A stretch of 34,353 bases of DNA from Desulforhopalus sp. Its GTDB lineage: Bacteria > Desulfobacterota > Desulfobulbia > Desulfobulbales > Desulfocapsaceae. Under the pieces are notes generated by a model. It ran no database searches, was not told the origin of the DNA, and saw only the letters and a program-made list of their open reading frames with translations. The stretch lies in contig JALNVI010000025.1 of NCBI GenBank assembly GCA_023231425.1, positions 1-34,353 on the forward strand, given 5' to 3'. Numbering within the stretch: position 1 is the first letter of the stretch; every line of letters starts with the position of its first letter. The position numbers and the translations under genes were made by a program. Below, one piece after another: positions 1 to 8,387 of this stretch.

Positions 1-106
1 GGACAAAGAGCCGCCACCGCCGGTACTCTCCGCTGATATTCTCGGCAAAACGAAGGAACGTTATGAAGAGGCTGTTGAGAGAATCACCGGTAAAAAGTTC
101 GTTTGA
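1..106 (+). CDS. purC: Phosphoribosylaminoimidazole-succinocarboxamide synthase, C-terminal fragment
   Basis: Only the last 34 codons are inside the window, read from base 2 to the TGA at 104-106. The translated tail contains a proline-rich PPPPV stretch, then ILGKTKERYEEAVERITGKKF. In known SAICAR synthetases the C-terminus has the same form: a helix of the 'K-T-x-x-x-Y-x-x-A-x-x-R-x-T-G' type ending close to GKKF. From family knowledge, PurC ligates aspartate to CAIR in purine synthesis. The ATP-binding part lies upstream of the window, so the call rests on this tail alone. The gene is followed by repeat copy A and then a bidirectional terminator. Confidence 0.7.
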   Translation, partial: DKEPPPPVLSADILGKTKERYEEAVERITGKKFV

Positions 107-132
107 TATGTTAAGACTTTTTTTAAGACTGA

Positions 133-298
133 AGGGGATTTTGAAACATCTTGTATTTCGTTCATATTCGAGGCACGGGAAAAAATTTATCGCAGGCATG
201 TCTTTGCTATCTCGACGTCTCATTCCTCGCCTTGTCGGATGATACTTTTGGGACTGTAACGAGGGATAGCGAAAGACTCGTTAGTCACAAGGTATCCT
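133..298 (+). repeat. MITE-like intergenic repeat, copy A
   Basis: This is the first copy of a dispersed element also seen at 3644-3786, 4210-4380 and 22478-22637. It begins AGGGGATTTTGAA and ends CACAAGGTATCCT, which are imperfect inverted repeats. The left part carries the shared block CTTGTATTTCGTTCATATTC at 150-169, and the right part carries GACTGTAACGA and GCGAAAGACT. It lies between the purC stop and the terminator at 303-342, so it is probably transcribed as the purC 3' UTR. No ORF of coding quality lies inside it. Confidence 0.8.
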
Positions 299-302
299 GA
301 AG

Positions 303-342
303 AAAAAAGCGCCGTTCCCTGTTACAGGAGCGGCGCTTTTTT
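303..342. terminator. Bidirectional rho-independent terminator between purC and cysS
   Basis: A perfect 12-bp inverted repeat, AAAAAAGCGCCG (303-314) and CGGCGCTTTTTT (331-342), surrounds a 16-nt loop that contains a second small CCTG/CAGG pairing. Each arm ends in six T residues on its own downstream side. The hairpin can therefore stop transcription of purC from the left and of cysS, which points toward it, from the right. Confidence 0.9.
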
Positions 343-378
343 CATAAAAATATCTCTGGAAACGCGGTACAGATGTCC

Positions 379-1851
379 TTATTTCGGACTCCATGTGGTG
401 CTGTTCGCGTTGTCTTTGAGGACAATTCCCAGGTGCAGGAGATGGTCACGAATTTCATCGCTTTTTGCCCAGTCTTTTGCGATGCGGGCAGCAAGGCGTT
501 CTTTGATCTTTGTCTCAATCTCCTCCTTACTGATTTTGATTCCGGCTGCACGTTCACTTTCCCGAGCCTTCAGCCAGATGGCAGGGTCCTCCTGCAACAG
601 GCCCATGACTGTGGCGAGTTTTCGCATCTTATCCATGCAATCACCAATTTTCTGTACGTCGGAGGCCAGTGGTGTTTCAGGGAGAGAGCGCAGTGCCTTG
701 CCGAGACTCTTACTGGTATCAAAGAAGATCCCCTGAGCCTGGGCAGTGTTGAAATCGTTGTCCATGGCTTCAAGAAAACGATTCTCAAGAGTTTTCATTC
801 TTTGCCAGACCTTGTCGTTGATGGCACTTTTACCTGTTTTGCTGACCGGGCGTGAGGCCAGAGCATCGCAGTCGGCGGCGGTGTGATAAAGTCGCTCCAG
901 TCCGCTGGAGGCCTCTTTTAGTGCTGTCTCGGAGAAGTCGAGAGGATTGCGGTATTGTGTTGAGAAGACAAAAAAGCGCAAAACTTCAGGGTCGTAGTGT
1001 TCACGAACATCTCGGATGGTGAGAAAGTTGCCGAGTGATTTCGACATTTTTTCATCCTTGATGGTAACGAAGCCGTGGTGAATCCACATATTGGCAAATG
1101 GTTTGTGGTTTGCCCCTTCACTCTGGGCAATTTCATTCTCATGGTGGGGGAATATCAGATCTTGCCCGCCACCGTGGATATCAAAGGTCTCGCCAAGATA
1201 TTTTCGACTCATGGCGGAACATTCAATATGCCAGCCCGGTCGTCCGGGACCCCATGGACTTTCCCAGCTTGGTTCTCCAGGTTTTGTCTGCTTCCAAAGG
1301 ACAAAATCAAGGGGGTTTTTTTTCTGCTCGTTTACTGCAATTCGTGCTCCGGCGCGCATATCCTCAAGATTCCTGCCGGAGAGTTTGCCATACCCCGAGA
1401 AGCTTTCCACTGCATAGTAAACATCACCACCGGCAGGATAGGCTTTGCCCTGTTCCACCAGTTCGGCGATGAGCTGGATCATCTCCTGCACGTTTTCTGT
1501 GGCCCGTGGTTCGAAGGTGGGGCGGTCGGCTCCCAGTCCGTCCATATCGGTGTAAAACTCTTTGATAAAACGCTCGGCGAGCTCATGGGGTGTGGTATGC
1601 TGTTCAGCTGCACGGGCAATAATTTTATCGTCTATATCTGTAAAATTACGTACAAAAGTCACATTGTATCCGCGATGACGCAGGTATTTTACCACCATGT
1701 CAAACACCAGCGTGGAGCGGGCATGACCGATGTGACAGTAGTCGTAGGATGTTATGCCGCAAACGTATATTTTAACGTGACCGGGTTCGATGGGGATGAG
1801 CAGCTCTTTTTTTCCACTGAGAGTGTTATGAATACGGATAGTGTTTTCCAT
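379..1851 (-). CDS. cysS: Cysteinyl-tRNA synthetase
   Basis: Class I aminoacyl-tRNA synthetase that charges tRNA-Cys in the cytoplasm. Visible landmarks in order are YVCGIT (first zinc-ligand Cys), the HIGH signature as HIGHARS, WHIECSAM (second zinc Cys), the zinc-ligand HHENE segment, and the ATP-binding KMSKS loop as KMSKSLGNF. A helical C-terminal DALR-type region follows and the protein ends STTWSPK. I place the start at the ATG complementary to 1849-1851 (MENTIRIHN), which gives 490 residues, the usual family size. An in-frame ATG 17 codons upstream (1902) gives 507 residues. Neither start has a clear Shine-Dalgarno. The gene is convergent with purC across the 303-342 terminator and divergent from the AmpG-like gene, leaving about 109 bp for two promoters. 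Confidence 0.96.
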   Translation of the reverse strand: MENTIRIHNTLSGKKELLIPIEPGHVKIYVCGITSYDYCHIGHARSTLVFDMVVKYLRHRGYNVTFVRNFTDIDDKIIARAAEQHTTPHELAERFIKEFYTDMDGLGADRPTFEPRATENVQEMIQLIAELVEQGKAYPAGGDVYYAVESFSGYGKLSGRNLEDMRAGARIAVNEQKKNPLDFVLWKQTKPGEPSWESPWGPGRPGWHIECSAMSRKYLGETFDIHGGGQDLIFPHHENEIAQSEGANHKPFANMWIHHGFVTIKDEKMSKSLGNFLTIRDVREHYDPEVLRFFVFSTQYRNPLDFSETALKEASSGLERLYHTAADCDALASRPVSKTGKSAINDKVWQRMKTLENRFLEAMDNDFNTAQAQGIFFDTSKSLGKALRSLPETPLASDVQKIGDCMDKMRKLATVMGLLQEDPAIWLKARESERAAGIKISKEEIETKIKERLAARIAKDWAKSDEIRDHLLHLGIVLKDNANSTTWSPK

Positions 1852-1960
1852 GGATTTGTCAGATGATTTTTCGTGGAGGTTGGTGTAATTTCTGCGGTTC
1901 ATGCAAACATCTAAAATACCCGTAAACCTCGGAAATTACAAGACAGCGAGAGAGAAGAAG

Positions 1961-3565
1961 ATGATGTCTAAAGAGAGAGAGCGCAGACCCGGAGTAATGA
2001 AAAACTGGCTGCGGCGGGAATCGTGGGCGATGCTTTTTCTTGGTTTTTCGGCGGGACTTCCTCTCCTGCTGATCTTCTCAACGCTTTCTGTGTGGTTGAG
2101 AGAGGCGGGAGTTGAAAAGTCGTCCGTAACCTTCTTCTCCTGGGCTGCTCTGGGGTATTCTTTTAAATTCCTCTGGGCGCCGCTGGTGGATCTTTTGCCG
2201 CTGCCGGTGCTCACCGCCCGTTTCGGACGCAGGCGGGCCTGGATGCTTGTCGCACAGCTTGCGGTGGCTCTTTCCATTGTTGGCATGTCATTTATCGATC
2301 CGCAGGATGGTGGACAGCTTTCGCTTGTAATGATGGCTTTCGCCGCGGTGGCTCTCGGCTTCTCTTCCGCCACCCAGGATATTGTCATTGATGCCTATCG
2401 CATAGAGTCTGCAGATGCTTCTCTGCAGGCTTTCCTCTCCTCCATGTATATCGCCGGATACCGTATTGGCATGATTGCTGCCGGTGCCGGGTCACTTTTT
2501 CTTGCCGATAACCTCGGGACCAGTGCTGTGCACTATGATTACAGGTCCTGGCAGGTCACCTATCTTGCCATGGCGGTATTGATGGGTGTTGGCGTCTGTA
2601 CCACTTTGTGTATCCCGGAACCTGTCGTGGAAAGGCCGGTGGAAGAGAAATTCGGGGCTGGAGAGTATCGACAGATTATTATTTTCTTTCTGCTCTGTAT
2701 CTCTGTTTTTGCCGTCTCCTTTTTTTACGGAGGCGCTCTGCTGGAGGAGGCAGTCTCTTTTGAGCACGGGTTTGCAAAATTTCTTTTTGAGGCACTGCGC
2801 TTTTCATTTAGTCTTCTTCTCGCCAGCGGAGCTGCGATGATGTTGATTCGTCTCGGAGTGGTGAAAAAGGAGATGGTGAGGCACAGTTATGTAGATCCTG
2901 TTTTGGACTTTTTCGCTCGTTACGGCACAAAAGTTGCTTTGCTTCTGCTTCTGCTCATTGGCTTCTATCGTCTTTCAGATATTGTACTCGGGGTTATTTC
3001 TAACGTTTTTTACCTTGATATGGGGTACAGCAAAACACAGATTGCCACGGCAGCGAAGACCTTCGGTCTGCTCATGACACTGCTTGGTGGCTTCCTCGGG
3101 GGTCTGCTTACCCTCCGCTACGGGGTGTATGCTATCCTCATGCTCGGCGCGGTACTTTCCTCACTGACCAATCTGCTCTTTATGCTGCTCGCTTCGGTTG
3201 ATGCACAGGTGGCCTTCCTCACCTCTTTTTCCGGGGCTGATTTTGCGGCTGCCTTTCAAAGTCTGGAGCTCTATGCGGTTATCGGGGCGGATAATCTCGC
3301 CGCAGGAATCGCCACAACCGCCTTTATAGCTTTTCTCTCCAGTCTTACCGGGGTCTCTTTTACTGCCGTGCAGTATGCGATCTTCAGTTCACTGATGACG
3401 CTGATACCCAAAGTGGTCGGAGGGTATTCAGGAACTATTGTCGAGGGTATCGGTTACAGTGGATTTTTCTTCAGTACTGCGGTGATGGGTGTACCGGTAA
3501 TACTGCTGGTCTGGCTGGTGAAAAAAATGATGGAAAAAGGGACTGCGTGGAAGATCGAAGATTGA
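1961..3565 (+). CDS. AmpG-like major facilitator permease (putative muropeptide transporter)
   Basis: An inner-membrane MFS protein of about 534 residues with many hydrophobic helices. The N-terminal part has the AmpG-type pattern: FLGFSAGLPLLLIFSTL in the first helix, a short basic loop with RFGRRRAWM after the second or third helix, and ATQDIVIDAYRIE in the fourth or fifth. AmpG imports GlcNAc-anhydroMurNAc peptides for cell-wall recycling; substrate here is inferred from family only. At roughly 535-554 residues it is longer than the classic ~490-residue E. coli protein, with an extra hydrophobic segment in the middle (around 2690-2830). I choose the ATG at 1961 because a purine-rich GAGAGAAGAAG precedes it; the open frame extends to 1901. 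It is divergent from cysS and not in an operon. No terminator is obvious before repeat copy B. Confidence 0.82.
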   Translation: MMSKERERRPGVMKNWLRRESWAMLFLGFSAGLPLLLIFSTLSVWLREAGVEKSSVTFFSWAALGYSFKFLWAPLVDLLPLPVLTARFGRRRAWMLVAQLAVALSIVGMSFIDPQDGGQLSLVMMAFAAVALGFSSATQDIVIDAYRIESADASLQAFLSSMYIAGYRIGMIAAGAGSLFLADNLGTSAVHYDYRSWQVTYLAMAVLMGVGVCTTLCIPEPVVERPVEEKFGAGEYRQIIIFFLLCISVFAVSFFYGGALLEEAVSFEHGFAKFLFEALRFSFSLLLASGAAMMLIRLGVVKKEMVRHSYVDPVLDFFARYGTKVALLLLLLIGFYRLSDIVLGVISNVFYLDMGYSKTQIATAAKTFGLLMTLLGGFLGGLLTLRYGVYAILMLGAVLSSLTNLLFMLLASVDAQVAFLTSFSGADFAAAFQSLELYAVIGADNLAAGIATTAFIAFLSSLTGVSFTAVQYAIFSSLMTLIPKVVGGYSGTIVEGIGYSGFFFSTAVMGVPVILLVWLVKKMMEKGTAWKIED

Positions 3566-3643
3566 AAGAAGGGCGCAGAAAATAATTAAGATCCTGGCCC
3601 GGACGGGAAAATCTGACGGTTTGAAAAAGCAGTCAGCTAATTC

Positions 3644-3786
3644 AGGGTACCTTGAATAATCTTGTATTTCGTTCATATTCAAGACACAGGAGAAAATTTA
3701 CCGGAGGTATATGTCTGATATTCCGAGGATAAATTTTTGACTGTAACGAAGAAGATGGGCGAAAGACTGATTATTCAAGGTACCCT
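3644..3786 (+). repeat. MITE-like intergenic repeat, copy B (best preserved ends)
   Basis: This is the shortest full copy (143 bp) and the one that defines the ends. AGGGTACCTTGAATAAT (3644-3660) is the exact reverse complement of ATTATTCAAGGTACCCT (3770-3786), a perfect 17-bp terminal inverted repeat. Weaker complementarity continues inward for about another 20 nt: TATTTCGTTCATATTC pairs imperfectly with the complement of GAAGATGGGCGAAAGA. The whole element could thus fold into one long hairpin. No target-site duplication is unambiguous. The interior has no transposase-like ORF. Confidence 0.88.
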
Positions 3787-3936
3787 TCAGTGAAGGGACT
3801 CTTTGATATATTTTTCCCTGACGTGGCTGGTGTTACCTTTGGTAAAGGATATTCCTGTCTTATAACCGGGCGGCGAAGGTTACCTCTTTCTTGCGGGGTT
3901 ACCCGGCGGGCGCTGCGTTGATTTAACCGGCTCTGT

Positions 3937-4104
3937 TTAAGCGAGATCCTGCACGGCTGTTTTTTTGTCTGAGTCGGCCTGATACGGGTTGCATTCCGTA
4001 AAGTCGCAGCTGGTGCAGAATTCTACGATATGCTTCTCCCTGGGAATAAGAGTCCAACTGCGCTTTTCGTACACTTGCTGATGAGTAAAATCCAGTGTGG
4101 ACAT
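3937..4104 (-). CDS. Small Cys-containing hypothetical protein between two repeats
   Basis: A 55-residue reading frame from the ATG complementary to 4102-4104, or 63 residues if a TTG at 4128 is used. It begins MSTLDFTHQQVYEKRSW and has a central segment FCTSCDFTECNPYQ, giving a C-x2-C-x4-C spacing that could bind a metal or an Fe-S cluster. I do not recognise the family. The balanced composition looks more protein-like than the other short frames here. Against it, there is no convincing Shine-Dalgarno and the length is small. It sits alone on the minus strand, bracketed by repeat copies B and C in direct orientation. Confidence 0.4.
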   Translation of the reverse strand: MSTLDFTHQQVYEKRSWTLIPREKHIVEFCTSCDFTECNPYQADSDKKTAVQDLA

Positions 4105-4209
4105 TGGCTGAATTTTTTTCTCAGCCAAGAATGGTTTTGAGAGCTTATTGGAACGGTGATCTCAATGAAACCGGAATAAAATATCCGTCGATGAAATGTC
4201 AGGGCTTCG

Positions 4210-4380
4210 GAGGATCTTGAAACAGCTTGTATTTCGTTCATATTCGAGGCACAGGAAGGAAGTTACCACAGGTATTTTGATATCGGAGTAGAGCATTTAC
4301 CTCGATGTCTTGTTCCTCGCTTTGTCGGAGGATGAATTTTGACTGTAATACAGAATATGGGCGATTATTCAATGTTCCCT
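4210..4380 (+). repeat. MITE-like intergenic repeat, copy C
   Basis: This copy of about 171 bp starts near AGGATCTTGAA (4211-4221) and ends GATTATTCAATGTTCCCT at 4380. It shares the left block CTTGTATTTCGTTCATATTC with copies A and B. Its middle part (CTCGATGTCTTGTTCCTCGC and a nearby TTGTCGGA) matches copy A and is missing from B, so the family has a long and a short form. The right end has lost the GCGAAAGACT segment found in A, B and D. Confidence 0.82.
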
Positions 4381-4525
4381 AAAGTCGTAAATGTGGAAAA
4401 AACTTCTCTGTCAGGGAAATGGGGGAAAAATTATTATTTTTTAACGGAGTTGTCGCGTATTTTTCAGGAAACAAAAAAGGTCACCTAGCAGAGGATTTTT
4501 TTTGGAGATTCGCTGTATCATCCCT

Positions 4526-4987
4526 TCACGGCAAAGGCGGATTAATTTTTCCGCCCCGCTGATTATCACCGCGGCAGCGGGGTGGCCAGCGGAATTCACT
4601 CTTGCCTGTTTTCCGACGAATCCAGTTGAGACTATTGCGCAGAGCGGGACGGGTGAGCAGGCCGAGCAGTAATCTCTGTTTGCCAGGAAAGGAGAGAAAT
4701 ATAAGCCCGAGGATGATGGTGAGAAGGCCCTGACCGGGGAGGAAGAGCATGGCGATACCGGCGATGAGGAGCAGTGTCCCAAAGGTATTTTTAATGAGAA
4801 GGATAACGAGGTTGGGCCTGATTGGTTGATGCCTGCGTACGATTATTAGAAAATAGTCCCGTGGCATGTGCGCGACCATTGCCGGAATCAACAGGAGGCT
4901 GAACAGAAACGTTATCAGCGAAGCAATTGCGAGGAAGGAAAAAAAAGGAGCTGCTGAAGCAGCAAGTTTGAGAAGGGTTTCCAGCAT
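4526..4987 (-). CDS. Small PGPGW-family inner-membrane protein
   Basis: A 153-residue membrane protein with two hydrophobic blocks: FFSFLAIASLITFLFSLLLI near the N-terminus, and a pair of helices around NTFGTLLLIAGIAMLFLPGQ and LLTIILGLIFLSFPGK. The FLPGQG turn between the last two helices matches the proline/glycine-rich signature of the 'putative transmembrane protein PGPGW' family, whose function is unknown to me. A basic tail (LNWIRRKTGKSEFRW) follows. I choose the ATG complementary to 4985-4987, preceded by AGGGAAC; an upstream in-frame start would lie inside the neighbouring gene. It begins one base after the DUF748 stop codon, so the two are almost certainly translationally coupled. 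Confidence 0.75.
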   Translation of the reverse strand: MLETLLKLAASAAPFFSFLAIASLITFLFSLLLIPAMVAHMPRDYFLIIVRRHQPIRPNLVILLIKNTFGTLLLIAGIAMLFLPGQGLLTIILGLIFLSFPGKQRLLLGLLTRPALRNSLNWIRRKTGKSEFRWPPRCRGDNQRGGKINPPLP

Positions 4988-4988
4988 G

Positions 4989-7900
4989 TTATTTTGTTCC
5001 CTGCGAAAGAGTGGCGCGTTTTTCCCGGATAAAAACATGTACTGCGGGATTGCTCTCGGTCAATTTGTCCGCGGGCTCAATTTGAATTCTTTCGGTCGCA
5101 CGTTCATCTTTGAGCAACGTCTGCAGTGTCTCTGCTACAGTGGCGCATCGTTTCTGTGCGAGGGCATTGAGAAGTCTTTCGGTTACCTTCACCTGTTTTG
5201 CCGCCTTTTTCCCCAACTTTTTACGGAGCTGCTTCAACAGTGCCTCATTATCTTTCGTATTGTTGGCGGAGGCAGTCAAGACCAGAACCAGATTTGGATA
5301 AGTCTTCAATAACCTGGCATAACTGGCGAGCAGCGGGGCATCCCTGGCATCAATTTCGCTCTTGCCGGGTGCAAAAATAATGGGCGGCTGCGTCGCAATA
5401 TTCTGAAACTCGGGTGCAGCCATCAGCAGAGGGGCTGCTTCGCTGTGCAAAAGCTTTTTCTGCAGGGTCTGCAGGATAAAACTGACAAGGGATTCTTTTT
5501 CCGCTTTGCCCCCTGAAAAGGTGAACATTATTTTGGAGTTGTTTTCGCCGCCGTTGAGGAGTGCAATCGCTGCGGCGGTGTTGCTCAACGGGTTGAAGGC
5601 TTTCAGCCCGTTGAGGAGAAGGGATCCGTGGCTGGTTGCTGTGCCCGCCATCCACAGGGTATTCATCTCAATGGAGGCGACGCCGGAGCTGCCACTTATC
5701 AGTCCGCCTTCTTCAATCTGATTTTTAAAAAGGGAGAGAGGAATCTGATCGGCGATGAAGGCAAGACGTGAGTCCTGTTGCGGGTGCACAGTATTGGTTG
5801 TTCCCTTGATGGAAAATTTGGCTTCATTAAGAATGCCGGTGAAATGAAGTTCACTGGTTTCCCCAGGAAAAAAAGGTCCTATCTCGCCGGAAAAATCGCT
5901 GACAACCTCCTTCCACGGAGGCATCGTCCGGCTGTCTGAGATGAGCAGGTTCCCCTGCTGCAGCTTGAGACTGTTCACCTTCTGCAGAGAAGAGGGAAGG
6001 GCCGCAAGGGCGAGACTGCGCAACTCTGCGCCCCTTTTCAGAGGCGGAGAATCAGGGGCAAAATTGAGGGTTATTGCGGGCTGAAAAATATTTACCATAC
6101 CGACTTTCATTTCTTCGCTGTGTTCAGAATCATGATGCTGATAGAGGACGTTATCTGCCGTAAGTTTTTTCCAGCGTATCAGAGGCGTGGTTGTATCATT
6201 GACGAGAGCTCCGTCGGTAATGAAGAGTTTTCCGCTGTATCTGAAATCCGGGAACGAAATGAGGCCCCGGCCGGAAAGAGTCCCGGTAACGGCAGGCTGA
6301 TCCGGTTTCCGTGTCGAAGTAAGAAAAGCCAGTTCGCGTTCGAGTTGAAAATCTTTGAAGTCAATTTCACTGGAAAATATAAATGGCCAGAACCCAATGG
6401 TTCCCCGTCCTTCGACGGTGGCGCTTTCAAGTGTGTCCCGGCCGTCACGGAGGATTGCATGGTAACGGGTGTTCATTTGTTTCGGCCAGCCGTCACCTTT
6501 CACGGAGGGGTCTTTATCGAGGGTAAAATGGACTCTGGAGAAGTGCCAGTGGCGTGGTTTGCCTTTCCGCTTGAGGTGCAGATCAAAGTCGCCTTCATAG
6601 TGCAGGGCCTGCAGGGAGAATGGTGGCGGAATGGAGAGCAGAATCTGTGTAGTCAGCGGGATATCATCCGGGGTGAGGGTCGCGTTTGCGTGCTGCAGAT
6701 TGATGGTGCCGAGCTGTATTGGGACGGACCGGGTGTCGACGGGGCCGATTTCTGTTCTGCCTGCTGTCAGCCTGAGAGCCTCTCCACCCGACAGGGGGGA
6801 ATCGAAGACGCTGCTGAGGTCTCTGAGGCCCCTCAGGTTTTCTGCAACAAACCAGGCATCGTGAATCTCCGGGATTCCTGCGCGGTGATACGGTGCGACA
6901 AGGCCGCGCAGGGAGAATTTGAAGGAACTCTTGCCGCCGCTTTTCCTTGCAGTCTTGATGTCGCGGGTGGCTGTGAAATCAAAATTTCCCGAGGCTGTCT
7001 CGGGGGCATCGGCTTTGTGGCGGGTGTCAGCGAACAGGTTTTCAGCATTGAGAGAAATATTTTTCCACCTGTCGGCATTTTTTTCTCCCTGAAGAAGCAG
7101 TGTCCCCTGGCTGAGTTTAAATTGTTTGACCACAAGGGTGAAAATGTTGGTCTCAGGGATGGTGTTGTTGCTGTTTCTCAATGTTCCTGGTGAGGCTGTT
7201 TCCCTTAGAGAGGGAAAAATTGCGTGCACACAGGACTCCCTGTCCGGAAGAGAAGCGGTGATGTCCGGGCTGAAGATGTTGGCATTTTCCAGTGTAAGGG
7301 TGTTGGCGGTTGAGTTATAACTGCCGCTCAGCTGCGCCTTGTGGAGGCTGATTTTCTTGACTCCTTTGCGGCTGTTCAGGGTGAGATCTGCAGCGTTGAC
7401 AGCAAATATAAGATTGAGCGTTCGGTGGTTGTCAGTGTCAGGTGAATGAAAGGTGATCTCCACCGTACCGTTGAGAATACCGCTCGACACCTGGAAAGGA
7501 ATTTGTGTGGGAATAAATTTATCATATTTTGCAATATCGAAATCGTGGATACGGGTGCTTAAGACAGCGTTTGCTCCTTTGCCCCTGCTTTGAATCTCCA
7601 CCGGGGTACCATCGACGATTGCAGAGAAGGCGGGGGTAACGTGGCGGGGAAGTGCCCAGTTAAAGTTAGAGAGGGTCGGCAAATGCAGGGAGATGTGATC
7701 GACGCTGTGGGTTCGGCCGCTCGGGATATCTGAAAAAAGCAGGCGTGAGTTCTCAATCTCAATGTTATTGAGAGAAAAGTAAAATGGCAGCTCGGAAAAG
7801 TCCATGATCTCGTAATCACGATTGCGGCCATACGTGCGCAGCAGAGATCCCATATTATACAGGCCATTTTTTCGACGGCGGATATCTATATCTGCCTGCA

Positions 7901-8327
7901 GGACCTGGACGCTTCGGCAAACCCATTCGGCACGGAGAAGCGGTAGCGGTGAGAGCTGTGTTTTCACCTCACGAAGAGTAAGAAGGGGGGCCTGTCCTTT
8001 TTCTGAGAGTACGAGATTGTTCCCCGTGAAGGTGAAAGTCCAGGGGTTAAAGGTGAGTTTCCCGGCGGAGAGAGAGAGTCCGGTGGCCTGCTGCAGTCGA
8101 TCAACTGCAATACTTTTAAAGAGAACGGGGATGCCAAACCAGCCGATGACAGTATAAAGAGAGAAAAAAACGATGAGACAGGAGGTCCACAGGAGAAGCC
8201 TGCCGCTTGAATTTTTTCGGTGGTTACCCTGCCAGTCTGCTGCCCGGTTGTCTTCTCTTTTTTCAGCTGAAACAGAAAAGGAGGGGGAGGAAGCTTTTTT
8301 CTCTCGTTTGACTTTTGTCTCTTTCAC
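4989..8327 (-). CDS. Large DUF748/AsmA-like envelope protein with OmpA-like tail region
   Basis: An ~1112-residue protein. A basic cytoplasmic N-terminus is followed by one membrane anchor near residues 44-68 (LLLWTSCLIVFFSLYTVIGW). Next comes the typical DUF748 opening: a VDRLQQATGLSLSAGKLTFNPWTF-like segment, then LLTLREVKTQLSPLPLLRAEWVCRSV and a DIRRRKNGLYNMGSLL segment. This architecture is shared with AsmA/TamB/YhdP-type proteins, long beta-rich periplasmic bridges thought to carry lipids toward the outer membrane. Near residue 960 the segment PPIIFAPGKSEIDARDAPLLASYARLL resembles the start of an OmpA-like domain. The start is a GTG complementary to 8325-8327, since an in-frame TGA lies about 16 codons upstream; no clear Shine-Dalgarno precedes it. 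It forms an operon with the PGPGW gene. Confidence 0.83.
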   Translation of the reverse strand: MKETKVKREKKASSPSFSVSAEKREDNRAADWQGNHRKNSSGRLLLWTSCLIVFFSLYTVIGWFGIPVLFKSIAVDRLQQATGLSLSAGKLTFNPWTFTFTGNNLVLSEKGQAPLLTLREVKTQLSPLPLLRAEWVCRSVQVLQADIDIRRRKNGLYNMGSLLRTYGRNRDYEIMDFSELPFYFSLNNIEIENSRLLFSDIPSGRTHSVDHISLHLPTLSNFNWALPRHVTPAFSAIVDGTPVEIQSRGKGANAVLSTRIHDFDIAKYDKFIPTQIPFQVSSGILNGTVEITFHSPDTDNHRTLNLIFAVNAADLTLNSRKGVKKISLHKAQLSGSYNSTANTLTLENANIFSPDITASLPDRESCVHAIFPSLRETASPGTLRNSNNTIPETNIFTLVVKQFKLSQGTLLLQGEKNADRWKNISLNAENLFADTRHKADAPETASGNFDFTATRDIKTARKSGGKSSFKFSLRGLVAPYHRAGIPEIHDAWFVAENLRGLRDLSSVFDSPLSGGEALRLTAGRTEIGPVDTRSVPIQLGTINLQHANATLTPDDIPLTTQILLSIPPPFSLQALHYEGDFDLHLKRKGKPRHWHFSRVHFTLDKDPSVKGDGWPKQMNTRYHAILRDGRDTLESATVEGRGTIGFWPFIFSSEIDFKDFQLERELAFLTSTRKPDQPAVTGTLSGRGLISFPDFRYSGKLFITDGALVNDTTTPLIRWKKLTADNVLYQHHDSEHSEEMKVGMVNIFQPAITLNFAPDSPPLKRGAELRSLALAALPSSLQKVNSLKLQQGNLLISDSRTMPPWKEVVSDFSGEIGPFFPGETSELHFTGILNEAKFSIKGTTNTVHPQQDSRLAFIADQIPLSLFKNQIEEGGLISGSSGVASIEMNTLWMAGTATSHGSLLLNGLKAFNPLSNTAAAIALLNGGENNSKIMFTFSGGKAEKESLVSFILQTLQKKLLHSEAAPLLMAAPEFQNIATQPPIIFAPGKSEIDARDAPLLASYARLLKTYPNLVLVLTASANNTKDNEALLKQLRKKLGKKAAKQVKVTERLLNALAQKRCATVAETLQTLLKDERATERIQIEPADKLTESNPAVHVFIREKRATLSQGTK

Positions 8328-8374
8328 GGGGGTCTCTGGTGCGTTGTGGGACTGTATGTAGCCGGGATAAATTC

Positions 8375-8382
8375 AAGGAGGT
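8375..8382 (+). promoter_or_regulatory. Consensus Shine-Dalgarno for the 29-residue ORF
   Basis: AAGGAGGT lies 5 nt upstream of the ATG at 8388 and matches the anti-Shine-Dalgarno at eight consecutive positions. It is the strongest ribosome-binding site I noticed in the window. It is the main reason to take the small downstream ORF seriously. Confidence 0.55.
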
Positions 8383-8387
8383 ACGTG

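Larger units (their letters stand above)
3566..4525. other. Gene-poor interval with two repeat copies
   Basis: This ~960-bp stretch lies between the AmpG-like gene (+) and the PGPGW membrane protein (-). It holds repeat copies B and C in the same orientation, with one small minus-strand ORF between them. From 4381 to 4525 the DNA is A/T-rich with several T and A runs, and I see no strong hairpin terminator for the minus-strand operon there. Other open frames in the interval start inside the repeats and look like chance ORFs. Confidence 0.7.

Noticed and set aside
373..1866. Several long plus-strand open frames opposite cysS
   Set aside because: They are antisense shadows of a clearly recognised gene; none has a recognisable motif or a Shine-Dalgarno.
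3644..4380. Possible integron-like cassette with attC sites
   Set aside because: The repeat ends do not resemble attC core sites (no GTTRRRY/RYYYAAC pairs), and no integron integrase is present; xerC is the housekeeping recombinase.
6120..7193. A 357-codon plus-strand open frame inside the DUF748 gene
   Set aside because: It is antisense to a coherent 1112-residue protein. Its translation has irregular Cys-rich composition and no domain I recognise.
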